Source: Leptoclinus maculatus
Taxonomy: Eukaryota > Chordata > Actinopteri > Perciformes > Stichaeidae
Reading direction: 5' to 3'
DNA: 64,000 nucleotides
Assembly: GCA_032191485.1 (NCBI GenBank)
Contig: JAVDOI010000019.1
Location: forward strand, 5,774,655 to 5,838,654
Position 1 is the stretch's first letter, and every line of letters begins with the position of its first letter. Below, piece by piece: positions 1 to 43,519 of the stretch. The position numbers and the translations under genes were made by a program. The notes under the pieces are model-generated. The model did not search any database, had not been told where the DNA came from, and was given only the letters and a program-made list of their open reading frames with translations.

Positions 1-324
1 ATTTACTGAAGAAATTACTAACATTTTTAATACATACGATTTATAATCACATTTATCTTAAGGAATATATTTGTATGCCTTTCATTCAATAGCGTCACAG
101 TCAGTCAGACAACAAACTCTGTAAAAAGTGTATAGGCAGTCTTTTAAAACAGTCCAAAACAGCACAAGACAACATGACTTAAAACAGAAAAAGAAGACTT
201 TTATTTTTTATTTAGGCCATATATGACTTCCCGGCCCCCTGATGCTCCGCCGCTTTTTTTTGTGAATGTGGAGAGCGGAGGACAGAAGAACTGACCTGTG
301 ATCAGCCAAATACTCTATTCCTAC

Positions 325-336
325 AGCGCATGCGCA
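325..336. promoter_or_regulatory. NRF1-like palindrome in the PRDM4 upstream region
   Basis: The 10-bp palindrome GCGCATGCGC sits at 326-335. It matches the core of the nuclear respiratory factor 1 consensus found in TATA-less housekeeping promoters. It lies about 580 bp before the PRDM4 start codon and upstream of a plausible 5' UTR exon, so it is placed as expected for the PRDM4 promoter. No TATA box is evident. The transcription start is not defined by sequence alone. The rest of 1-650 shows no gene I can support. Confidence 0.5.
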
Positions 337-654
337 CAACGTGCGGTAAACTGTCATGGCCCCGTTCAGGGAGGTATTGTGCTGGTATGTTGTTGTTTTC
401 AAGCCACCTTCCTCTTTACATAGTCAGAATTTTTGTAATGAAGCGTCACGCTCTGTCGTGACAGGTATTCCTTTACTTCTATCAAGCTGAAACACAGCAG
501 TTAATTCTCTGTTTTGACGACGTATTTAGATGCAAGTTAGCCAGGCTAACGTTAACTGCTGTTTAAGCTATTTAAATAACATTTCTATAATACTTGTGAT
601 TGGCATGTCGTTTTAAGTTGAGTTGTATTCACACCAGGTGTTTTTATTCTACAG

Positions 655-721
655 GGAGAGACATATGAAAGCCCCATTCAACAGTACACGGTTACGGACG
701 GGCATCGGTTGTTGAATTCAG
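655..721 (+). other. prdm4: Candidate non-coding 5' UTR exon of PRDM4
   Basis: A 67-nt segment is bounded by an acceptor (TTCTACAG, ending 654) and a donor (TTCAG|GTAACG, cut after 721). It precedes the first coding exon, whose likely acceptor is the AG at 876-877. The segment holds an ATG at 665 that opens a 16-codon upstream ORF ending at TGA 713-715. PRDM4 in mammals has a non-coding first exon, which supports the idea, but only transcript data can confirm it. Confidence 0.35.
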
Positions 722-754
722 GTAACGTGAAGCTAACGTAGCTCCCCCTGCACA

Positions 755-803
755 GTGCATCGCCTGTGTGTCTTTGTATGAGTGTGTCATACAGGCGATG
801 CAC
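755..803. repeat. Perfect 13-bp inverted repeat (hairpin) upstream of PRDM4 coding exon
   Basis: Left arm GTGCATCGCCTGT (755-767) and right arm ACAGGCGATGCAC (791-803) are exact reverse complements around a 23-nt spacer. In RNA the stem extends by one G-U wobble and two further pairs to about 16 bp. It lies between the candidate 5' UTR exon and the first coding exon, so it would be intronic or in the 5' leader, depending on transcript structure. No function is known to me. Confidence 0.8.
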
Positions 804-909
804 GCTACAGATAAGGGCTCAATCGTAACGGAGCCTAAATCCATGTCTCAGTATTTCTAACTGTGTCTAAATAACAGCCGGAAACTTAAGCGATCAGCTC
901 ATTATTTGG

Positions 910-3900
910 ATGTCTGGGTTTAACTCCAGGATGAACGACATGAACCTGAGTCCTGTGGGCATGGACCAGCTCAGTGTGCCCTCAGTGAGTGCCAGCCACC
1001 TGGGTCTGCCCACCTCCCCGACACACAACCCCATTCCCACCCCAGGTATGAAAGACACTACCGGCCAGGTAGTGCTCGAGCTGAGCACAATACAGTAGAT
1101 CTAACACACTAAACCAACTGTTGAGAAATCAAGCATTACTCAATTTAATCTCGGTTTATTATTTCCTCTTGACTCTTTGTTATGGTTCAGGCATGTCAGT
1201 GGCCATCCCCAGCCTGGGTCCCTCCCTGGGCTCCCTTCCCTCTGCCCTCTCGCTGATGCTCCCCATGGGTCCGCTGAGTGACAGAGGAGTGATGTGCGGC
1301 CTGCCAGAGAGGAACTACTCTTTGCCACCGCCCCCATACCCCCACCTGGAGAGCAGCTACTTCCGACACATACTGCCAGGTGGGTTCTCTTTTTGTGTGA
1401 GGTATACAACTCATCTGTCTGTGTTGAAATTCTCAAAGCAGTCAGCCAGATTCTTGTGCGGATGATTGTTTGAATGGGTTTTTTCCCGAATGCTCTAGTC
1501 ATCCTCCGGTTGTCCAGCAGGCTCAGGACATTAAGTTTGGATTTTTTGTTTCAGCGCTGATCATGCTTCCCTCTTTCTTCCCTGCTGTAGGTATCCTGTC
1601 CTATCTGGCAGACCGTCCACCCCCTCAATACATCCACCCTAGCAGCCTTAACATGGATGGGACCCTGTCGGTGGCCAGCAACAATCCCTCAGGTCTTGAT
1701 CCCTACAGTGGCCCTGGAGGCCCACTGGAGCAGGGCCTGGTGCCCATGGACTCCAGACAGGTGAGCGGCCAGGGAGACCTCCACCAGACTGGTGCTCATG
1801 AGCTGGACTCTACAGGATTGGCCATGGAGTCGCGTGTCAGCAGCCCCATGTCCCCTGACCGGATGGGAGAGGAACTGGCCACCATGGACGGAGTCGGGGT
1901 GGTGGTGGTGTCTGACACCCAGCAGCAGCAGCTCGGAGGGGGAAGGCAGCCTCAGCCGCATGAGGGATTGACTGGGGTGGACTCATCTGGTGGGGTGATG
2001 CCCCTCCATGGACCCCCTGTTCTGGAACTACCGGTGGTGATGGAGCAGGATCACATGGGGGTCCGAGTGGGGAACACGGTGGGAGGTGGAGCAGGAGGAC
2101 TCGGGGAGCAGCACCACTCAAATGGGGAGTTGAACTCGGGCGTTGTCAGTGTGGTGCTCACTGGCTCCATGGCCAGCCAGGGCCAACTGGAGCCGGTGTC
2201 GCTCCATGGGCACTCTGGGATGGGACTGGACGCAGTGAATGTGTCCCCCATCACTTCAGAGGTGTCGCTGGGGCCAGAAAACAACCTGGTGCTGGTCAAC
2301 TCCACCCTGCAGCTAGAGGATTCTACCTCCAACAAGGAGAACATGGTCACTGCCTACACCATCTGTGAGTGTGTCTTTGTAATAGTTTCTTCAGAGGTTA
2401 AAAAACTGGATCAATGGATTAAAAAAACAAAACGGTACTAGGAATCATATACAGCTAGGAAGCTTTGAAAAATATTATTATTCCACCTAAATATGTAATT
2501 TAAATAACAAGTAATTGTAAAAATCATAGTCATTGAAGTGAAATGAGCACTGTGTACATTAAGCAAGCACTTGGCTTTGTAGTAAGTATATTAGTGACTC
2601 TCACCTGAAGCAACCTTGGTGCTTTTATTGTCTTCCAGGGTGCACACTGTGTGAGCGCTCGTATACCTCAGACTGCCCAGAGCACGGCCCAGTCACCTTC
2701 ATCCCTGACACGCCTATCCAAAGCCGGGCTCGCCTCTCTCTGCCGCGTCAACTGTGCCTGCGCATCTCAGTAGCTGACGAACCGCTTGGTAAGAGGATAA
2801 ACCCACTAACGCATAAAATCTTGCATTTTATGTAGAACCTCCTTAACATTGTGCTCAGTTTTGTATCTGCCAGTTCAAGTTCAAAGTAAAAGCACTATTA
2901 GAATTTATTATTTATATACTTTATTTTTTTTTAAAGGCTGAACATGGGTCGACAAAAAAACATTTAGCAGACCATCAATAAGATTACTGACACACTGTCT
3001 TTGCCCTCTCTCAGGAGTTTTTGCACGGGATGTCATTCCTCCAAGGACCTGCTTTGGACCAATGGTGGGCCAGCACTGTAGCAACGTGGACCTCTCTGAT
3101 TGGCCAGAAAAGGACGCACCACAAATATGGAAGGTCAGTGCAGTGATTTCGGTTGGACCGTGGGTTGCCACAGTCGGTCCAAAACCATTATAATTAGATT
3201 AACCCAGTTATCTATTCCAGATGTACCACAACAATGTGCTGGAATTCTACATTGTGACAACGGATGAGAACGAGTGCAACTGGATGATGTTTGTCCACAA
3301 AGCCAGGTATGACACAGAGCTGGAGTAGGATAAAGATGTGCACTTCAGTTTTCTCCTCCCAAATTGTCAGTGCTTGTGATCAGCATTGTCGCTTTTGCCA
3401 TGTTATTTCAGTCTAGCCGACAGGTTAATACAATGTCCTGTTTGCTGTGTTTGTGTGTTTAGAACCCGTGAGGAACCGAACCTGGTGGCGTACCCTGCCA
3501 ACGGTAAACTGTTCTTCTGTACAACCACAGAGATCCACCCGGACCAGCAGCTGCTCTTCTATTACAGCAGAGACTACTGCAGGCTGATGGGTGAGATGAC
3601 AGATGACTAAACATGTATAGTCTTGATTTTAAAGAAGCCACTCCGATCCACTTGTTATCCATTGATTGATGTTAACCATTCCACCATCTTTCATGTCTTC
3701 ACAGGTGTTCCGCAGGTCCCTGAGGGCCAGATCTGCCATTGTGGCAAAGAGTGCTCCTCTTTCTCTGAGCTCAAGTCTCATCTTGACAGCCATAACAGCA
3801 ACCACAGCCATAACCAACCTCCACACAGCCACAGCCCGTCGCAGCAGGACCACTCTCAGCAACAGCAAGAGCAACAACCACAGCAACAGCAACACACTCA

Positions 3901-5304
3901 CCGGGAAGAGAAGCTGACTAATGGGACCTCGAGCTCCTCCTCTTCCCCATGGCCCTGCCACACCCACGCTGCAGGACAAACAAACAGTGATAACAACAGC
4001 ATCAGGGCCAGCAGTAATAGAAACTCTAATAATAATGTTACCTCCAGAGCGAAAGGTCAGGGTCATGTACGGGAGAGGAAATTCAAATGCAGCATGTGTT
4101 CCCGGGCTTTTCTCACATCCACAAAGCTCAACGTGCACTTCATGGGGCACGTGGGGATGAAACCTCACAAGTGTGAATACTGCAGTAAGGCCTTCAGTGA
4201 TCCCAGCAACCTCAGGATGCACCTCAAGATTCACACAGGTGTGTACAGGGATAATTGAAGTGGAAACAGGTTTGATTTTTGGCAACATCTGTCTTCTCAG
4301 CTGTCCCATATATGAATTTGTGATTGCACTCAACTCAACTATGTGTGTATTAGTTTTTTCCCCAGAAAGACGTGTCTGGCGAGAGAGTGAATGCACTTCA
4401 AAAGAAAATAACCAATTAACAGCTAATTCCCAGCACCCTTTAACACTTTTGAGTAGATCGATACAGGAAAGTGGAAAAGTGCTTTAAAACATTTGAAACC
4501 TCTGAAACTCTTTTTTTTCCCCCCCTCCGACAGGTCAGAAGAACTACAGATGCACAGTTTGCGAGAAGTTGTTTACCCAGAAATCCCATGTGGCATCGCA
4601 TATGCTCATCCACACCGGTGCAGAGAAGCTCAAGTGTGACCTCTGTGACCGAGCATTCATCAGGAAACATGACCTGACACAACACATGTTCTCTCACACA
4701 CAGTATGTAACTTATTTATTGCATTCTAGATAAAGCTGTAGAATTAAACAGTTATTATATGAGTTGGCAGGCCTAATGATTGTAGTAGGTTTGTTTTTCT
4801 TTCTGTACTCTGGTGTTTTTTGCCAAAGAGATCTTGATATCATCGAGATTACCTAATAAAATAACGGTTATATAATGCGTGCATTGTCTTCATGCTGTTT
4901 CCCTTTTCCACCACAGTGAGCGCCGCATACAGTGCCCAAAGTGCAACAAACAATTCCTCAAGACCAACCACCTGAAGAAGCACATGAACTCTCACGAGGG
5001 CCGAAGAGACTTTGTCTGTGAGAAATGCCACAAAGCTTTCCTCACCAAATACCACCTCACCCGTCACCTCAAGATATGCAAAGGGCCCAAGGCGGAAAGA
5101 GCGTCTCGCAAGGAGCAGGAATTAGATGAGGAAGAGGAAGAGGATGAAGATGAAGAGGAGGAAGAGGAAGAGGAGGAGGAGGAGGATGATGATGATGGTA
5201 GGGGAAGAGGGGGAGAGAGACTTGTAGACTCAGCCAGCAATGAAGACTGTGGTTTAGATGTTGGAGGATATAACTCTGAAAAGTCCCTGTCACCCCCTCA
5301 TTGA
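910..5304 (+). CDS. prdm4: PRDM4, PR domain zinc finger protein 4 (10 coding exons, 890 aa)
   Basis: PRDM4 is a nuclear PR/SET-family transcriptional regulator; in mammals it is linked to p75 neurotrophin receptor signalling and PRMT5 recruitment. Coding exons are 910-1045, 1191-1379, 1591-2364, 2639-2788, 3015-3133, 3221-3306, 3463-3590, 3705-4238, 4534-4702 and 4917-5304; all introns are GT-AG and the sum is 2673 nt. The N-terminus (MNDMNLSPVGMDQL, then LPERNYSLPPPPYPHLESSYF) matches PRDM4. A zinc knuckle (CTLCERSYTSDCPEHGP) starts near residue 368, followed by the PR domain to about residue 528 (TCFGPMVG, NECNWMMFV, LLFYYSRDY). Next come a Cys-rich finger, a His/Gln/Asn-rich linker and six C2H2-type fingers; the last ends in Cys instead of His (HLTRHLKIC), as in mammals. 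A Glu/Asp run precedes the C-terminus. It is longer than human PRDM4 (801 aa), partly because of that linker. The ATG at 910 was chosen because the R-MNDMN context aligns with mammalian starts. Confidence 0.95.
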
Positions 5305-5485
5305 CAACACTGTGCCTTTTGAGATGTCTTGTTTATTTATATGTTTTACTACACTAATCATGTTTATCTCTAGTCTTTTGCCAATTATCAGTTACTTTGT
5401 CAAATTTCATCTGCAACATCTTGCGTTTCATCCATTCCATTATCTTGTCATGTCGATGTCATTCTTTCGGTCATTAGCTACCCAA

Positions 5486-5850
5486 AGCTCTTGATCATCT
5501 GTGAGGATAGGATGGTAGATGGACCAGTAAACCGAGAGCTTTCACTACAACGGTCCGGTGCAACGCCCGTATCACTGCTGATTCCGCACCGAACCGCCTA
5601 TCCATCTCGTGCTCCGTTTTAACCTCACTTGTGATAAGAACTAAAGTCCAGCCCCGATGCGTGGCGGTCAGCCCAACTATATCTAGTTGATACCGTTCCA
5701 CCTCCAGCTCCGGTTCCTTCCACGCCAGAGAGGTCATGTTCCACGTCTGCGATGCCAGGGGTCGGCACGCCTAGGTCTCCGCCTTTGCCTGCTGTCCGGA
5801 TCACAATGCACCTGACCTTAATGCCTATCCCTGCATTCATTGGATTACAT
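5486..5850 (-). mobile_element. Rearranged non-LTR retrotransposon (LINE) remnant
   Basis: Read on the minus strand, one frame begins with an endonuclease-like segment (MTSLAWKEPELEVERYQL, then DIVGLTATHRGWTL). It passes directly into reverse-transcriptase-like text (DRRFGAESAVIRALHRTVVV). In full-length fish LINEs these two parts lie thousands of bases apart, so this looks like an internally deleted copy. The frame then reads KALGLLVHLPSYPH, a shifted reading I associate with the same LINE class. It is broken and non-coding. Exact ends are uncertain, and I saw no clear target-site duplication. Confidence 0.7.
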
Positions 5851-6354
5851 CGTCAATCCTTTTTAATAGCCACATTTTACATAATGCAAACTTTTTAATC
5901 AATATATGCTTAGTCTCACCCAAGCATATCGGTGCTGGTCTTATAAAGATCTGACTGTATTTTTACAAAACTCTCTTTTTATTTAACTCGGGTCTGTGTA
6001 ATAGTGGTTGATGGGATTCATTAAGCTAACTTTCATTCATTGTAATTCATTCTATTTATTTTTTGTCTCACTCAATAACATGGAATGAATGATTGATATG
6101 TTTGTGGTTGCACAACAATATCAATTACAATTGCTGATGCCATATTCTTGCATAGTCTGGATATGTAATTGCTAAATGGCCTTGGCCATTATTTATTTAT
6201 TAAAACCAGGATTTTTTATTGTGAATAGAAGTGAGCCTCTTTAAAACAGGAACCTGGGCATTGTTGTGATATTCGTCATTGTGTGAATGTTGACCTAATT
6301 TTATAATTATATTATTTATGTTGTAGCTCCATCCTATGTGTTGCAAAATGTTTT

Positions 6355-6360
6355 ATTAAA
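6355..6360 (+). terminator. prdm4: Candidate PRDM4 poly(A) signal (ATTAAA)
   Basis: ATTAAA lies about 1.05 kb after the PRDM4 stop and is followed by a T/G-rich stretch. No AATAAA was noticed between the stop and this point. A transcript end could confirm it; an earlier non-canonical site is possible. Confidence 0.3.
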
Positions 6361-6887
6361 TGAACATTTACAGCTGTTTCATGTTGATTTATGTACATGA
6401 TAGAGTTGTACGCATGCATTCCCACATACATGACTACATAATTTTCTTGCGTCTATATTGGTTTTTAACCATAATGATCATGGTCTGCAGGTCATCGATT
6501 ACCCATCAACACATGGTCATTCAGAGCAAAACCATATGGACGAAATAGAGAGGTAGCGCCCCCACCTGGCCATCTCACTTTGATGTACTTGGTGACAAAA
6601 AGCAGACCATGATCATTAAAGAAATGGAGAAAAAATGGTTTGCTCTCAAGTAACGTTACTGCACTATTGGAGGAAAAATTTGCTAAATTTCAAAGATGTA
6701 CTTTCTATGCATAACTCTGGGTATTATTATGAGACAACTCGAAAGGAAATAATGTCTCTGATTTTTCTGCCGTGGGTATATTGAATTTAGCTTTCTTCTT
6801 TATATTTTTAAGTAATTTAATTTATTAAGTACTTTTTTAAATTGCCGGCTTTGCTGAGTTTGCACTATTACGCGTGCTACTGATGCG

Positions 6888-6916
6888 ACCGGAAGCACGA
6901 GAGCCAACTTCCGGTT
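6888..6916. promoter_or_regulatory. tmem209: Inverted pair of ETS/GABPA-type sites, TMEM209 promoter
   Basis: ACCGGAAGC (6888-6896) and ACTTCCGGTT (6907-6916) are ETS-family sites in opposite orientation about 10 bp apart, followed by GCGGCGCCGC near 6931. This is typical of TATA-less housekeeping promoters. A plausible donor follows (GCGTG|GTATG, near 6962), and the coding exon has an acceptor ending 7343 (TTGTCTCAG). TMEM209 therefore probably has a short non-coding first exon. Confidence 0.55.
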
Positions 6917-7364
6917 AAATTACAAAATATGCGGCGCCGCAGTTGTCATTCACTTTAGCGTGGTATGAATTATTTATATTTTCTACACGTTGTATTTTTA
7001 TTTTGGTTGTATCACTTTGGGTATACAATTCTGTGTTTTTGGTTGTTGAAATTTACACTGAAACCATACTTCCCCCGCCATTGTTGTATTGTTTATATGT
7101 GAGCTAGCTAACTTTAGCTAACCGTTTAGCTAGCAGGTCGGCTAACTGCTCTACTTGTAGCCGTGAGTCGTGCAGAGTTGTCATGTCACATAGTGTGATT
7201 AGATGTCTGTCTAAATTATAGTGATTTGCTCTATAACACACGCTACGCGTTAGTAGTAACTTTTGGGGATTTGCTTTTTAATCTCTTGAACGTAGCTCAC
7301 TGCATGCTCGCTTTGTCTCACGGTGTTTTACTCTTCTTGTCTCAGCCTGAACAGAACCGATCAA

Positions 7365-11930
<4,566 letters not shown>

Positions 11931-12780
11931 TGATGACGATGATGATCATTTATCAAGCAACAAAAAGCTGCAAGTGGATTTTTTTTCAACACTGGTTGGA
12001 ATACCACCTCATTTTAAGGACTGCTCTTTCTGGGGCAGATCAGAAGTGGCACCTCCCTTTGAAAGACAACAAATGCATATTTTTGGAAATGTTCTCAATT
12101 TTAGTGTACAAATGGGTAACATTCTGTATTGTCATTTTAAGGACACATTTACGTTGCACCACAGTGTGCCGGTGATACACTGCAGAGCTGTATTTTTTAA
12201 CATTTGTTTGGTTTTCTGATTTTTGTATCTGAAAATGTACCAGCTTGGCAGCCTTGTAAATAATATACCTCTCGTGAATTGTAAACGGCTCTGAGCCATT
12301 TAGCATGAATGCAAACAGTGTGTACAGTGTGGACTTGACTTTTGTTTTTTCAGCTTCAGTAGCCTGGTATGCTGTTTTTTTCTTCTTCCCTGTAGTTGAA
12401 TGATGGTCTTCTTTTGTAGGGATGCTCCTGACATGCTTGAAGTCACATACACAAATTGGACTTGTGAAAGTAACACACAAAATATTCAAGTATTGAAGTA
12501 TTCTGTTTTAGTGAAGCTTCCCTGGTACTAGGCTACAATGCAACACGTAAACTATGTACAGTGTTAATTCTTTTGATATGTGATGGAGAACAAATGAAAA
12601 GCCTTTGAATCACCAAAGTCTCTTTCTGAGAATGTAACATCTTTTACAAAAGCCATTTATCCTGACATCTTGTGTCAGCCATTTGTTAAATTTCAAACCT
12701 TCCACATATTTGCTCGTTTTCAATAATGCCATTTTACATTTGTCACAAGACTTTGAAATAAAATTGAGATATTGAAAAAC
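11931..12780 (+). other. tmem209: TMEM209 3' UTR
   Basis: This A/T-rich sequence runs from the TMEM209 stop to just past an AATAAA at 12757-12762. It carries no coding signal on either strand that I recognise; a 149-codon minus-strand ORF in it has no family resemblance. Confidence 0.6.
12757..12762 (+). terminator. tmem209: TMEM209 poly(A) signal (AATAAA)
   Basis: A canonical AATAAA about 830 bp after the stop codon, followed within 40 bp by a T-rich stretch. It is the first canonical hexamer I found after the stop. Confidence 0.6.
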
Positions 12781-13240
12781 TGTAAAGAGCATGTTCATTT
12801 CCCTCTGCCTAATGATATTTTTTGACTATTGTTGGCATCCACTTGGTGGCAATGTAGTTCATTTTTTTTAGATTTGACCATCTGATCCCTTTTTCCTCTT
12901 GACATACTGCATGATATCTACCTAGATCATTGTAATGCGATTCAGTATCTTGTGCAGCAAAGTCAAGTTAAAGACTTGAGGCTGGAAAACAATGCTGACT
13001 GGCAAATTCCAACATTATCAAATAGTTTTGTGTCAGCATCTGCTTAGGACAAACTGTTTTGCTGGAAAATGCCTTCATAATGTAATATAAGTGATTATGT
13101 GCACCCTGGTGGTATTAATTCTCATATGTGAAACTGAGAGAGACTGCCTAGTAACAGAAAACAATTTAGAAACTTCATTCCTGATTGCCCTGCAGCATTA
13201 TGCATAAGTCGCGTTTGTTTTGTAGTTTAGTGTCGTACTT
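12781..13240. other. TMEM209-AHCYL2 intergenic spacer
   Basis: About 460 bp of A/T-rich sequence between the TMEM209 poly(A) signal and the AHCYL2 promoter region. I see no gene, strong repeat or structured element in it. Confidence 0.5.
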
Positions 13241-13248
13241 TTTTTATT

Positions 13249-13272
13249 ACAAACGTCATTTCCCACAATGCA
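13249..13272 (+). promoter_or_regulatory. ahcyl2: Partial ZNF143/THAP11-type (SBS) site upstream of AHCYL2
   Basis: The segment ends in TTTCCCACAATGCA (13259-13272), which resembles the 3' half of the SBS consensus (ATTCCCAGAATGCA). A spaced TACAAA lies just before it. It is about 180 bp upstream of a better SBS match in the same promoter. Confidence 0.35.
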
Positions 13273-13452
13273 CTTCGCAGTGTAGCTTTCCTTGCTGGGA
13301 ATAGTAGTCACTTTATCGATTATGACTTCTTGTCCGCTAAATAAAATGCATATGTCAATGTTTTTTCCTCACGTTGACTGAGGTTTTGTAAAATGTTAGA
13401 TGTGTGCCTGTCATTGATATTGGAGTTTGCTCAAGGTACGGAACTGAGACGA

Positions 13453-13472
13453 ACTACAAGGACCACAATGCA
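13453..13472 (+). promoter_or_regulatory. ahcyl2: ZNF143/THAP11-type (SBS) site in AHCYL2 promoter/5' UTR
   Basis: ACTACAAGGACCACAATGCA matches the SBS consensus (ACTACAATTCCCAGAATGCA) at about 16 of 20 positions. It sits about 85 bp before the AHCYL2 start codon. SBS sites are typical of TATA-less vertebrate promoters and usually lie near the transcription start, so transcription probably begins close by. Confidence 0.5.
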
Positions 13473-13555
13473 TTTGGACACAGTCGCTCCTCTGCTCACA
13501 TCCGCTTGACTCGCTATTTGTGTTGGGGAAAAAGGGACTTTGTGAAACTGCAGCG

Positions 13556-41631
<28,076 letters not shown>

Positions 41632-43519
41632 AAACCAGCGTCGGGGTCGGACTGAAGAAATGCAAATACTCCGTGGATGGCACAGACTCATTGAAGGAGA
41701 GGAGGAGGATGAGGAGAACAGAAGGACGGACGGAACAGTCAACACACCTGCGTTATATTCAAGCGTTCCCTGCGCTTATGGCAGCCGTTTTTTTAATTTA
41801 TTTCACGCTCGACAACGATGATAACTTTAACTCTTAACTCTGAAGAGCTGCTCCTACCACTCACCATTAGCTAGCTCCCAGACATCTTTCTTCTGGAAGA
41901 TTGTTTTACTTCTCGTCATTTCACCACCATTATCTCTGTCTCTTTAGTCGTGTCGAGTCGTAAGTATATCCTCCATCCTCCCTTGCCATTGCCAGATCTT
42001 TTATTGTTTTAATTAAAGATGAAATTATTGATGCTGAAAAGATATATACTATATTAAAAACAAAAAAAAATCTGCGTGGATGAATATGACCGTTAGTGAC
42101 GGACACTTTTTTTTCTGTTCTTTGTTTTTCTACCTGTGATTTTTGTTTTTCTCTTGCGTAATACTGCGAGGTTGGGGTTAGACCTAGTGGGCGGGGTTAG
42201 GCGGGATCTCAGGGTCCAATCATATCGATCATATCGTCTTTTATTTGATCGTTTCGTTGAGATTCTCTGTTGTATCTGGTTTTAAACATTTTTTTTTAAG
42301 TCCCTTCGGATCCGCCTGTAGTTTGTCAGAACTTCTTTCGTAGTATGACTGGATGGTGGCCGGTTCTTCCCACCTGTCACTCAAAGCCACAGTGAAACCA
42401 TCTCATTGGCTGCTTTCTTCCTCGGCTTCCAGCTGCTCACATGGCGCCAGTGTTGAAGCGTATTTCAAGCTTGTGAGAGCTAACCTTTTCATTTAGTCTC
42501 TTTCTTTACCAAGAATAACTATACTATATTTGAAGCATGACAGGTTGTCAGATCATTACAAGGGGTAAACTGTATATTTAGATATTTATATTGAAATTAA
42601 GATTTTTCTATCTCTTTCTCTCCTGCGTCATCTAACATCATTACTTTTGGAAAAACAAAATCGACATATCTCAATAAGATAAGCAATTAAATGTTCTAAT
42701 GATAAGTGTAATACATGTACTTAACCCTCACTTTGAATACTGTGACAGAAAATATTTACAGAGACACCAAATGAGCAGCAAGTTGCTACCTGGCCGGTAC
42801 GTAAACAGATCAATTCAATCAGGTCCTCCTTGAAAAGTATGGTTCTGTTAAGATTTAGTGTACTTACATACACACCACAGCTCTTTGGTACAGTTTGAAG
42901 AATAAAATCTGGGATCTGAATGCCACCATGATTTTTTTTTTTTCTTTACTTCCGAGAAGCACATTTACCTTCACTGCAGAGTCATGAGCATTTGCCTGTA
43001 AAGGGATTTTTCATTGTTCTATCCCTGATATCTATTTGAGTTTCTTCTCCCCCACCTGAAAGGCATAGACTCCCACCAGTATAATGATCTGCACAGTCGT
43101 CATCCTCGGCAGCTCGTCCCCAGCTGACCCCGACGGTGGAAATTAGAAAGTCCCGACAGTCATTTCACCTGACAGCCGAGTGCACCCCGCCGCTGTACCG
43201 GCTCTGCACCTGAACCAATCACATTCTCTCTGACCTTTAGCCTGCTGGGAGACGCTGCCAGCTCTACTCTCTCAGAGAAGGATCAAATGCTGAAACACAC
43301 ACACACACATGCAGTAGCTCTTCATCCAGTTCTAAATAATGTACTGCACTTTGTATGGAAAATACATTTGATCATATTACAGATTTTGAAATAGCACAAA
43401 AAGGCTTTGTTTGGCAGTTTAATAAATACTTTTGCCTACTCAAAATACAAATATGCACAATTCATGCATTTTTGTTGTTGTTGTGATATCATTGCACAAT
43501 ATTTAATACCAACCAAAGT

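Larger units (their letters stand above)
5305..6887 (+). other. PRDM4 3' UTR and PRDM4-TMEM209 intergenic region
   Basis: After the PRDM4 stop, this A/T-rich stretch contains the rearranged LINE fragment at about 5486-5850 and a possible poly(A) signal at 6355. No further gene is supported. Several short ORFs have no recognisable content. Confidence 0.6.

Noticed and set aside
208..402. 64-codon minus-strand ORF upstream of PRDM4 as a possible divergent gene
   Set aside because: No recognisable motif, and it overlaps promoter-like sequence. A divergent first exon cannot be excluded, but nothing supports it.
3590..3610. In-frame continuation of PRDM4 exon 8 to a stop (MGEMTDD) as an alternative C-terminus
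   Set aside because: A strong donor GTGAGA at 3591 and conserved downstream fingers in phase show that normal splicing continues. An intron-retained form is possible but unsupported.
3629..4396. 255-codon minus-strand ORF across PRDM4 exon 9
   Set aside because: It is antisense to a verified coding exon with repetitive Gln/His codons, which read as Leu/Val runs on the other strand. It shows no family resemblance.
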